A stretch of 64,000 nucleotides of DNA from assembly GCA_025531455.1 (NCBI GenBank), contig JAMYHL010000016.1, forward strand, positions 1-64,000, written 5' to 3'. Origin of the DNA: Apiotrichum sp. Y4204 (taxonomy: Eukaryota; Basidiomycota; Tremellomycetes; Trichosporonales; Trichosporonaceae). Shown piece after piece: positions 9,595 through 19,358 of this stretch; positions within the stretch are counted from its first letter, which is position 1, and the number at the start of each line of letters is the position of its first letter. Under the pieces are notes generated by a model. That model had not been told where the DNA came from. It saw only the letters and a program-made list of their open reading frames with translations, and searched no databases. The translations under genes and the position numbers were made by a program.

Positions 9595-10680
9595 TCAGTC
9601 AACGGCAGCAACACCCCGGAGCTGGTCGGGTTTACGTTCGTCATGTCCTGACATGCCAACGAGGCTGTGTGTCCAGTGCGGCGTCATCTAGGACGCATGA
9701 CCATACATCCGGCAGGCAGTTATGACTGTCAGCGCTGGGACGGCCATCATACCGCGCCCATCATGTCAGGAGTGGTGAGAACAATGAGGATATCTGTGCG
9801 CCGCTGAAGGAAGAGGCGGCTGAGTCTGGATCGGATACACAAAGGTAGCCATCGCGGCTTGTTGTTATCGGAAATCCCGACTCTATAAACGTGCCGCGAC
9901 GATCACAGCCAGCATTCCGCCATTGCTGTAGCGCGTTGCCGTTGCGGCGGCCGGTGGTGTGATGAGTGATGACTGCAACGACGACGCCACAATAGACGCC
10001 CAGTGCGCCCAGTCTTAAGCACCCACAGCCTCCCTGGGTCTTTCTCCTCCTGGTCTCACAGCATAAGCTATCGGACGCACACGCTCTCGCTGCGGCCCAC
10101 GTTCACATGACAATATGCACACCATGTATTGGTCTTCGGCAGCGGATGCGGTACCGTATCCGAATCGTCCTCCCGGCGGACCTCTGACTGTTATCAGCAT
10201 GACGTTCCGTACCACAGTTTTGAAACAGAACAAAGTATAAAGAAGAACAAAAGGCAATGCACAAACATTCACTTCTGACCGTGTTCTAAATCTGGCAATC
10301 TGGCCCCCCGCTCGGAAAGGGTGGAAAGCCAACATCTGCATCATCTGCTGTATCTGCGGCGCGCAGCGAGTCAAAATACGCCACAGGCGCCACACCCCTT
10401 CCCACACGGTCTGCGGTCTGCACACATTCGGCACCATTTTTACAAGCGACACTTCTCGTACTTCTCCGGCTTCTCCCTGCTACTGGTCACAACGAAGAAC
10501 TCGGGAACACGGCAGATGTGACTTGGAAGGAGCGTGTGCGCGTGGTGTGCACCGCCGTGCATAAAAGTGTGCGTTAAAAGGAGATCACTGCATCGCCGCA
10601 CTGCCTTATATCACTGGTGGTAGCACTGAAATGTCGTCATGCGACATCAGGCCATCAGGTCATCAGGGCGAGTCAGGGCC

Positions 10681-10708
10681 CGCGAGATCGCGCGAGATCG
10701 TGAGATCA
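10681..10708. repeat. Short tandem repeat (CGCGAGATCG)
   Basis: Two perfect copies of CGCGAGATCG followed by a third partial copy TGAGATCA. It is a simple repeat of unknown relevance. Confidence 0.6.
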
Positions 10709-10968
10709 CCTCGACAGCTGTCCGATCTGTATGCGTGCAACCAGGATAGCATATAGCACCCTCATCGCTGACATTCACTCCTCACAGTTTCTCACTTCAC
10801 ATCACGCCAAGCAGTTCACAGCTATACGATCAATACGCGATACGATCGACAATCTTATATCGACAGCCCACCACAACATGGTGTGCAGGACAGATTTGGG
10901 TCGCCGAGTACTATTCTCAGATAGTCCCGACCGACTCTGAAGCGATCGCAGTGCCGGTTGCTCAAGAT

Positions 10969-10986
10969 CCCCCCCCCCCCCCCCCC
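10969..10986. repeat. Poly-C tract of 18
   Basis: Eighteen consecutive cytosines, the longest homopolymer seen in the window. The complementary G run could form G-quadruplex or i-motif structure. The exact length is prone to sequencing error. Confidence 0.8.
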
Positions 10987-11243
10987 TGTGTATTAGATGG
11001 ACAAGATGTCCCAGATCCCATCGTGCTTGATCTCACATCAATGCCAGGGATGTATCTCGCACGCAGATCATGGAGCAGATGAACGCACCCTCGTGTGACC
11101 CATGCTGTGCTTGCCGACATAAAGATTGTGTTCTACCGCCCGACGCACAATGTATAAGAGCAATTGAAGCTATGCGTGTTCAAAGCACTATCCAGTTTAC
11201 CCAAGACACTGAAGAATCGACCATCTCACTCTCACTCAACGCC

Positions 11244-12909
11244 ATGAAGGTGACGGCCTTGCTTGTGGTTTTTTCGCCTCTGATCGCACTGTAAGATTTG
11301 GAATACAGCAGGGACGTCAACTAACAGTAGGGCCACGCCCACTCCGACGATTCACGACTTGCTCCTTCCCCGCGCTCTCGGGCAGGCCCGACGAACGTCG
11401 AAGGAGTTAACGGCGGCGGCCCAGGCGGTACACGACATTTTAACGCGCAGCAACATCGACTATGCTCTGACGGGAGGTTTCGCCATGGCGCTCCACGGCA
11501 TGGCTCGCAAGACCGGTGACTTGGACTTATTCACCGACAACGAGACCGGCGCCAAGGAGCAGCTCCTCAACAACAACAAGTTCACAGATGTGGATCCGAT
11601 AGTACTTTTTTCAGCCCCCGCATCCATCACGAACATGAAGACGCTTTTTGCCACTGTCAAAAGCCGGATCAAGGGTACTGCACGGCCCGAGGTTCGACTC
11701 CAGATCGATGTCAGCCCCGGATTGGCGGCAAACAGCCGTCACGAGGCTCAAGTCATAAAGGGTTTCAGGGTACAAAACCTTTATGATATACTCGAGGTCA
11801 AGTGCAAGTATGAGAGGACCCAGGACTCGGAAGACATATCGGACATTATAAGGAGGTACAAACGGAGCAACGTCGCACGAGAAACTCTTCTCGCGGGAGC
11901 ACCGGCTTGCGAGGGTAAGGGACAGCTGGACAGAATATATCCACCACCACCACCAGGAGCGCCTGGAGCCCAGGCGACAGCAGCGCCCTGCAGGAGAGGC
12001 CTGGGTACAAAGGGCTCAAGGAACTCGGCGTGTAGAATGCCCAGCACAAAATCTCCTGGGGGGAAGAATCGCGCGGCGACCCGTAAACCAACGAAGGGAC
12101 GTGTACCAACAAAGGGACGTGTACCAGCAAAGGGACGCAAGCAAACGAATGCCCGTAAACCGGCGGGAAACCGCAAACAGCCAAAGGCCGGCAGGCCAGC
12201 GAAGAACGGTAAACAGGCGAATCGGCCGGCAAACGGTCGTAAACAGACAAAGGTCAATAGGCCGGCGAAGAACGGTAAACCAACCACCAAGCCGACGAAG
12301 GGTCGTAAACAGACGAAGGCCAGTAGGCCAGCGAAGAACGGTAAACAGGCGAAGCGTCCGGCGAGAACTGGTAAACAGACGAAGGCCCATAAACCCGCAA
12401 AGAACCGTAAGCCAACGACTACGCCGGCGAAGGGACGTAAGCCAACGACCAAACCGGCGAAGGGTCGGAAGCCAACGACTAAGCCGGCGAAGGGACGTAA
12501 GCCAACGACCAAACCGGCGAAGGGTCGGAAGCCAACGACTAAGCCGACGAAGGGTCGTAAACAAACGAAGGCCCGTAAACCCGCGAAGAACCGTAGACCG
12601 ACAAATAAACCGGCAAAGGCTCGTAAACAGACCAAGGCTCGTAAACCCGCGAAGAACCGTAAACCAGCGACTAAGCCGGCGAAGGCTCGTAAGCAGACGA
12701 AGGCCCGTAGACCAGCGAAGAAGCCTAAACCAGCGAAGGCCCGCAAACCAGCAAGGACCAGCAAGCAGAGAAAGACTGGTAAAGCGGCGAAGAATCGTAA
12801 ACCCACAAAGGCTCCTAAACCGGCGCGGAACCGTAAACAGACAAAGGCCCGTAAGCCGGCGAAAACGCGCAAACAGCCACGCCGGAGTTCGAAGAAATCA
12901 AGGATGTAA
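11244..12909 (+). CDS. Secreted nucleotidyltransferase-like protein with basic repeat tail
   Basis: Exons 11,244-11,290 and 11,331-12,909 give 541 aa. An N-terminal secretion signal (MKVTALLVVFSPLIALA-TP, about 1-17) is followed by a domain (about 45-190) resembling the nucleotidyltransferase fold of AbiEii/MNT-type proteins. It has the GG loop in YALTGGFAMALHG, paired acidics in TGDLDLFTDN, a third acidic strand RLQIDVSPG, and a Lys-rich helix ILEVKCKYERTQDSEDISDI. A Pro-rich spacer (PPPPPGAPGA) then leads to about 290 residues of Lys/Arg/Pro/Thr repeats, including five 10-residue units of the form KPTTKPAKGR. The tail is strongly cationic and would bind nucleic acid or anionic cell-wall polymer. 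Function is unknown: AbiEii relatives in bacteria are toxins of abortive-infection systems, but no partner gene is next to this one and activity cannot be inferred. The splice choice is supported by the branch-distance rule given in the findings. Confidence 0.7.
12409..12558 (+). repeat. Coding minisatellite, five 30-bp units
   Basis: Five head-to-tail 30-bp units encode the 10-residue repeat KPTT(K/T)P(A/T)KGR. Positions 12,424-12,480 and 12,484-12,540 are identical, pointing to recent duplication of a two-unit block. More degenerate related repeats fill most of 12,060-12,900. Confidence 0.85.
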
Positions 12910-15365
12910 CGACCAACTAACGGCGCGGCGAGGGAGGTGCAGAGGAGACGGAAGAAACACTTACGGTTCTGACACCCACCGACCACCGTGTTGCTTCAAC
13001 CCCATGACTGATTTCTGTATCTCTATCATGATGCATGTGTACTGTACATTGCTGAGAGCGCTGTAGCGGGAGACGGGACTGTACGTTATTTGTCGTCCCT
13101 TCGCAAGACATTTGTGAAGGATGTGAATGCTTGATCACGAGGCTACGCTGGTGTTGTTGTGCATCAACTAGTTGCAGAACCAGACCCGATCATTGAACCG
13201 AGTAGGGACGGGGGATCAGGAGTTCCCTCACGTATGCGAGGACAGAGTGGCGGTTGGCGGAGACGTCGATAACGACATGTTCACAAAGTGGGCGAACTAC
13301 AAACATTGCTGCAGAAAGGTTCCACAAGACATCAGACCCACACATTCGGAGAGTGTCCGGTACCATGAATGACGGTACAAGGGTCTAGCTATCCATTCTT
13401 GGCCTGGTTCCGAAGCAACGGAACTCGGCGTTCGCCTCCTGCTGGTAGTCAAATGCGGGGAGATCTGTTGACATGTTGACATCATCTGGCACCCACCACT
13501 GTGCTGGCACCGAGGTTTGGGACATCCGCTCCCGAACATCGTAAGAAAACTAGAAAAATGGCGCACATGACGTGGCACGTGCACCACGCATTCCAACAAT
13601 GCCAGCATTCTGCTGGAATAGCTGGAATAGGAACACGACTTCTACGCGTGTTCCCGAGAAAGAGACCCAAGCCACATGCTGCAAAGCAAAGGGAACGGGA
13701 GCACTAGGAAATGACGGGCTCGGGTGTACCGTTATCGAGAACTAGGGCCGGCCCGGATTTAGGGGACCTCCTGACTGCCGCGAGTACAGCTATACAGCAC
13801 CATGCGGGGCGACGAGGTGGGTTTGAGGCCTTGTACGCACAGTGTAGTGGTCTGCATCAGTGATCGTGGGTAGGTAGTGTAAGATCAAAAAGCGCGCCCC
13901 ATTAGGTATGTGCACCATTTGGGTCGTGATAACAGTCCATCGTATGCGAGCTCCTGCTCTCCCTTTGCGATAATGTCTGTCGGCTCCTTTGTCTCGGAGT
14001 GAAACCTTCCTGGCCCCCACTGGCCATGCTGGGCCATGGAAGACTGGGGGACCAGAAAAGGTCGGGTGAGCCAGTCTCGACTGGTTGACCCACATGGAAC
14101 GCTACCTGAACACTACCTGAAGGTCCCAAATCTTATGACCGCGGCCCGGAGTCATCAGTCCTGAGCTGCTCGTAAACCTTACTCTGTACACCTCTTCTGT
14201 ATCTTGCGGTCTCTGCAACTCGAGATGCATTTGACCTTCGTGCCTCTCCTTTTTACCCTTGCCATGATCGGGCAAGGATTACACCGATGTCGCCCTCTGC
14301 ACATCGAACAGATCGTTAGCAGCATGGCAAACCAGATCACGAACCTGCAAAATCTAGCCTGAGCCCGCCCTCTGCAGGTGGAGCCGTATTTGCGGATCCA
14401 GGAAGCGAATACCGGGCATGGTCGGATGCCGCACAATGTCGGCGAAGATGACGACTAGGAAGATGAGACACCACCAACGAGTCTCGACTTCTATCGCACG
14501 CCCATAGGCCATAGTGTGGGGATGAAGGGATGAAGAGTACGTGGTAGGGTTGATCCCGAAAAGGATTTGCCGCGGCTGGAGTGCGTACTTTGTTCCTCGT
14601 TCCGCTGAATGTTATGCCCCATGTCCGGCGTACGGGACCCGACAAGACGCGTGCTGGGTGAGACACTGACAAGGCACGATCTGAGGTTACGGCCTATAGT
14701 TCCCTTGCCTCCCTCGCTGTTCTCCGCGGCTCAGGAGATATCAGGACTCGGTTGGCCGGGATGAAGTCAGTTCTTTCTATCACGCCATGGCCTTGTCACT
14801 CCTCCCACTTCCCACTTTGGCAGAGCAAGCACAAACAAAGAGAGCATGAGGTTATGAATCCTGTCGATAGTCAGGGTACCCGAGACCAGCGGGAGAGGTG
14901 GTGGTACTTACTGCACCGTGTGCGGCATAGGCACCGGCCAATCGAGCGTCTGCAAGGGCAAACTTCATTTCTTGCTCGTGCGCGCCTCTCTCTTTTCTGC
15001 GATGCCGACATGCTTCATCTTGGCAGTCCGATGACGACTCCCACCTCCTATCCTTTGGCATGCGTTATGTTAGCGTGCGGCCTTTACTCGGTACTGTCTG
15101 ATTAAAGGTCACAGGGGGTTGTGTTCTGTCATCGGTGTTGTTCCTTCAACATTACCGCCCGACAGACACTTTCAGCAGACTACATATGAGGTGACCACCA
15201 GAACCTCTTGTACCCAACGTGCCACTTATCGACTATTTTGCACTGGGCAGTGACCAACTGGCCCTCACAGTGGAATTTTCTGGACTCTCTGCTCTTACCT
15301 CAAGACGCTGGTGAGTAGACTCTGAGAGAGAAGCCTCGTTAACATTTAGAGGCGCAAACTCTACA
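12910..15365. other. Intergenic, 2.5 kb, no gene recognised
   Basis: The longest gene-free stretch in the window. Only short, motif-free ORFs occur on both strands. No tRNA, no transposon ends and no long repeat could be identified by eye. It may hold a non-coding RNA or an extended promoter for the SBP56-like gene. Confidence 0.35.
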
Positions 15366-17024
15366 ATGAAGATCCGGGCCAGCCTTATCGTTGCCCTCGT
15401 CAGTATCAATGCTGCAAGCGCAACACCAGTCGTGAACCGGGGTGAACCGCTGCAGCCAACACCCCTGGCACGGCAGACAAATGATGAAGTCGCCCTCGAA
15501 CGGAGAATTCTCAACTGGTTTTGGCCATTCCGCCCAACTACCACCTCGACAAGCTCCCAAACCTCCTCCACCACAGCCTCCACAACTAGTTCAGCTCCCC
15601 CCACTTCGTCACCTACTTCATCTCCGACATCATCTCCGGAACCCAGTAGCGATGCCGGCTCGAGCTCTTCCGACACCGGAGAGCCCGGAACGACTCAGCC
15701 GCCGACAACCGGCAGCGAGCCTCCTGCAAGTTCAACTTCGAGCTCCGCCGCTCCGGCTGAGACGAGCCAGGTGGGCGCCCAAGCCGACGCCCAGGGCCCA
15801 TACGTATCCAGCCTCTCTGGAGAGTATCTCTATGTGTGGGCGGGCGCAGAGGGCCGTCAGCTGGCGGACCGACTGGTTACTCTAGACTTCAGTTCCAATT
15901 CGCCCACGTATGGCAAGGTCGTATCACAGACGGTAATGCCCCCACCGGTGTCCAGTGGAAACGAGCCGCATCATTGTGGTCTTTCCGCCGACGGGCAGAC
16001 GCTAATTTGCGGCGGACTGCTATCCGTTCTCAAGAGCCAAGACGAGATCTTCGTGTTCAGCCTTGCGGACCCTGCGATGCCCAGGCTTGTTACAACAAAG
16101 AAGGGCGGCAAGGGCTCTATCCCGGACGACTTTTACCCCATCAGCGACAACACGTTCCTCCTTACTCAGATGGGCTCGGCAACCGGTGGATCGCCTGGCC
16201 GCATTGCTCGTGTCAACACGATGGGCGATGTGCTCTCTGAGCATCCGGAAAACCCTCCCGGCGATTTCAACCCACATGGCATCGATGTCCGCGCAGACCT
16301 CAACCTCATGACGTCGTGCGACTACATCGATCCAGCAAGCTCTCTCGCGAGCAGCCCGGGGCAGACCATCCTTCGCTCCTCCGTTCGTGTGTGGAACCTC
16401 GACTCTCTTGAAATGACAAAAACCATCCGCCTCCCCTCGGGAACGGGCAGCATGGACTGCAAGCTGCTGAAGCACCACCCTGGCGGCCTCGGATTCGTTG
16501 GTGGCTCGGGTGACGGCAAGATCTACCTGTACGATCCCATGAGGGGAACGGCACAGCAGGTCATCAACCTCAATGCGGACCTTATCTTCATTCTCGTCCG
16601 TCTCTTTACGCCAAAGGTCCTCGCCCAGTACATGCAGGTGTCTGCTGATGACCAACGTCTGTACATCCCTTATGCCACCAACACGGGCAACATCTTTATC
16701 GATTCGGGTCTCTATAGTGGGGTTGCCGTGTACGACATTTCGAACCCTTACCGCCCTCGCTTCATCCAAAACCAGGCGCTGCCCAGCGGTGCGGGACCTC
16801 ATCTATCCCACTTGATGGGCAACCGCCTTATCATCACCGACTACTTCTTGGACCAGGACAACCTGGGCAAGATCCATCTCGATGGCGACCACCACGTTCG
16901 CAGCTACTCGATCAACTCGCTGGGTAGGCTGAGCAGGGACAGCAGATTCGACGTCGACTTTAACAGGCTGATCAACGGAGTTCGTCTCCGTCCACACGGC
17001 ATGGCGAGCAACATGCGCTACTAG
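15366..17024 (+). CDS. Secreted SBP56/selenium-binding-like protein (methanethiol oxidase family)
   Basis: Single exon, 552 aa. A signal peptide (about 1-20, ends AASA-TP) is followed by a Ser/Thr/Pro mucin-like linker (about 55-140), then a roughly 400-residue domain related to selenium-binding protein 1/SBP56. Characterised members of that family oxidise methanethiol to formaldehyde, H2O2 and H2S. Visible family blocks include EPHHCGLSADGQTLICGG, EIFVFSLADPAMPRLV, FNPHGIDVRADLNLMTSCDY, VRVWNLDSLE, GAGPHLSHLMGNRLIITDY and a terminal LRPHGMASN; the His-rich blocks are candidates for metal ligands. SBP56 proteins are usually cytosolic and about 470 aa, so the secretion signal and linker are atypical. 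A generic secreted beta-propeller is the alternative. The gene lies 0.7 kb upstream of a sulfonate-type dioxygenase on the same strand. Confidence 0.75.
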   Translation: MKIRASLIVALVSINAASATPVVNRGEPLQPTPLARQTNDEVALERRILNWFWPFRPTTTSTSSQTSSTTASTTSSAPPTSSPTSSPTSSPEPSSDAGSSSSDTGEPGTTQPPTTGSEPPASSTSSSAAPAETSQVGAQADAQGPYVSSLSGEYLYVWAGAEGRQLADRLVTLDFSSNSPTYGKVVSQTVMPPPVSSGNEPHHCGLSADGQTLICGGLLSVLKSQDEIFVFSLADPAMPRLVTTKKGGKGSIPDDFYPISDNTFLLTQMGSATGGSPGRIARVNTMGDVLSEHPENPPGDFNPHGIDVRADLNLMTSCDYIDPASSLASSPGQTILRSSVRVWNLDSLEMTKTIRLPSGTGSMDCKLLKHHPGGLGFVGGSGDGKIYLYDPMRGTAQQVINLNADLIFILVRLFTPKVLAQYMQVSADDQRLYIPYATNTGNIFIDSGLYSGVAVYDISNPYRPRFIQNQALPSGAGPHLSHLMGNRLIITDYFLDQDNLGKIHLDGDHHVRSYSINSLGRLSRDSRFDVDFNRLINGVRLRPHGMASNMRY

Positions 17025-17708
17025 GTCTCAGGTGTAGCAGTGACACAGAGTAGAGGACATTCCCCGACTTGATAAAACGAGCCCCAAAACCATTGCCTTT
17101 ATTGTGATAATTGTTGCAACTATCCTCCGTATTACTGTCTAATGTATGAACACTGTCTTGGGCACTGGCGCACGAGTAATCAAGATTGAGAGTTATCACA
17201 GACACGTTGACTGTGCGCAGCATAAAGTAGAGAACCTGGACACTCACCTTCCTGGGTTGGTCGGAGATGTCCGACAACGACGGCTACTTGCAAACCACAT
17301 CGTCCTCATCACGAGCACAATCAGCACACACATGGCGTGAGACGTGAAGATTCAAGTGCGGTTCCGTCGCCATCTATGATCATTAGAAGCAAGTGCATGA
17401 CAAGACAAGACTGCGTCAAAAGTATTGTGACCATAGAGTTTCATTAGATGAGGTCAGTCCCCTCACACATGGCGTGATCTTATCAGCATCTGGCGCCTGC
17501 GGAGGTCTTATCATACATAGGTCTCCATCTCGCCATACCTCCTGGCGATGAAGTATGCTGGGACTTCACTTGCGCCATACGAGACCTGAAAAAGACTCTC
17601 AGGCTCTTGGTAGACTTCAGACTCGCTCTGCAGACGGTATAAGAGCAGTAAGGACATGAAGCGAAAGCGACTCTCATCTCAATTCAACCGATCAATACAC
17701 AATACACA
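17025..17708. other. Intergenic, promoter of the TauD-like gene
   Basis: A TATAAG element at 17,638 and an A/C-rich leader precede the ATG at 17,709. Nothing else is recognised. Confidence 0.4.
17638..17643 (+). promoter_or_regulatory. TATA box of the TauD-like gene
   Basis: TATAAG within GGTATAAGAGCAG, 71 bp before the ATG at 17,709. Assigned by position and match. Confidence 0.5.
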
Positions 17709-18902
17709 ATGGCTCCCATCGCTGTCGAAAACGCCCAGCCTACCTCCACCAATGCTCTCAAGGAGGGACTGGCCAACTGGTCTTTGGCGGAAGTTGACTC
17801 CTCTGACTTCCGCAAGTTTGCCAGTTTTGACAACACACCCTCGATCGGCACCGAGTTTTGCGCGCACTCGGAAGACGGCACTCCAACAATTGCAATACGC
17901 GACATTCTGGCAGATGAGAGCAAGGTTAAGGCTCTGGCCAAGCTCGTTTCGGAGCGTGGTGTAGTCTTCTTTCGCAAGGCGGAGATCACTCCCGACGAGC
18001 AGAAAACCCTGGTCTCCGAGCTGGGACGTCTCAGCGGCAAACCAGCCACCAGCGGCTTGCACATCCACCCGCTTACGCTTGAGGGGACCCCGTTTGGCGA
18101 TGAGATCTCCACCATTACCAACCAGTACATCCTCACCGACAAGTTTAATCGCTCCCAGTCGACTCGCTATGCGAAACGCAGGTTGGGAAAGAATGGCTGG
18201 GTGAGAGCTGAGCTGCAACTAATGCCCAGCTAACAAAGAAAGCATACCGACATTACTTTCGAGAATGTCCCGTCCGACTACGCGTCGCTCCAGATCCGTG
18301 AGCTGCCAAATGTTGGTGGGGACACCCTCTGGGCCTCAGCCTACGAAGCCTACGACCGCCTGTCTCCTGTCTATCAGCAGCTGCTGGAAGGCCTCGAAGC
18401 CGTCCACATTGGGGACGCGTTTCTCGAAATCAGTGCCAACACCGGCATCAAGCTGCGCGATCACCGGGGTGCCCCCGAGAACGTCGGTCTCGACCTTGTG
18501 ACCACCCATCCCATCATCCGCACGAATCCAGTCACAGGATGGAGGGGTCTGTTTGTCAATCGCGGATTCACCCGCCGCATCGTTGGACTTACCGATACCG
18601 AGTCGGACAGCCTGCTAGACTATCTCTTTGAGCATGTGAGCGCGAATCACGACCTCCAAGTGCGCTTCCGTTGGGAAAAGGACTCGCTCGGTATCTGGGA
18701 CAACCGCTCGACGTTCCACACTGCCACAGAGGATATTGATAGGGGTAGCGTTCGCCTCGGTACCCGCTCTGTGTCGCTTGGCGAGCGTCCCTTCTTCCAT
18801 CCCAAGTCACGCAGCCGTCGTGAGGCGCTCGGCTTGTCCAAAGTGAATGCCATAGTTGAATCCCCTGTCACGAAACAGGCCGCCGCCGCCGCTTCCGCCT
18901 GA
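17709..18902 (+). CDS. TauD/TfdA-family Fe(II)/2-oxoglutarate dioxygenase (JLP1-like)
   Basis: Predicted non-heme iron dioxygenase; the closest functional model is yeast JLP1, which releases sulfite from sulfonates such as taurine, with TfdA-type substrates as alternatives. Exons 17,709-18,200 and 18,243-18,902 give 383 aa. The join restores NGW-HTDITF, so the iron ligands are H165, D167 and H323 (in WDNRSTFH); R335 or R339 should bind the 2-oxoglutarate carboxylate. N-terminal blocks ERGVVFFRK and ELGRLSGKPATSGLHIHPL are typical of fungal members. The acceptor used is AAAG before CAT rather than an AG four bases earlier. No targeting signal is seen; cytosolic location is inferred. A sulfur-scavenging role fits the SBP56-like neighbour but is not proven. 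Confidence 0.9.
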
Positions 18903-19358
18903 CGTTCCAGTGCTGGTTGTACTTGAAGTGGTGGAATGTGAACAGTTTTAGGACTAGGACTCGTTGATCGGTAATGGAGTCGCTGTGGGGTGTCTGGGGC
19001 AGCCAGTCGGCGTGCAACCCGCTCTGTTTGCAAACATCCAAGTCGACATCCTGCAGTGGCGTGTGATTGCGAACGCACGGTATACGCACAGGAACAACTA
19101 GTGTTGACTAAACTGAAGCTTTATGTCATTGTTATGCCAATGACCACAGTGCATGGAACAAGCCGAGATAAGAGACGGGAAGAACGCCGAACATAGTGGC
19201 TATACTTAGATTGGTCATTGTTGTTAGTTCTGTTGTTTGCCGTGTGTGTCACTGTCTACGAACATGAACGGCTTAACGCGGTTCCTTCGGTATATAAACG
19301 GACAATGGAGACTTAACGATGGCGATGGTAACCCACAATCTTTCCTATTGGCAACAGC
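18903..19358. other. Intergenic, promoter of the NAGLU-like gene
   Basis: Contains the TATATAAA element at 19,291. No further gene is seen. Confidence 0.4.
19291..19298 (+). promoter_or_regulatory. TATA box of the NAGLU-like gene
   Basis: TATATAAA, 68 bp upstream of the ATG at 19,359; one of the best TATA matches in the window. Confidence 0.55.

Larger units (their letters stand above)
9524..11243. other. Intergenic, 1.7 kb, with simple repeats
   Basis: Holds the oleate hydratase promoter, a 10-bp tandem repeat at 10,681-10,708 and an 18-base C run at 10,969-10,986. The 145-codon minus-strand ORF at 10,015-10,452 shows no motif and looks like chance. No other gene is supported. Confidence 0.35.

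Noticed and set aside
10015..10452. 145-codon minus-strand ORF
   Set aside because: Composition looks random, there is no domain, and it sits in repeat-containing intergenic DNA.
11781..12986. Long alternative-frame ORFs (401 codons minus, 321 codons plus at 12,101-13,066) over the basic repeats
   Set aside because: The repeat has a length divisible by three and high GC content, which opens several frames at once. Only the frame joined to the signal peptide and nucleotidyltransferase-like domain makes sense.
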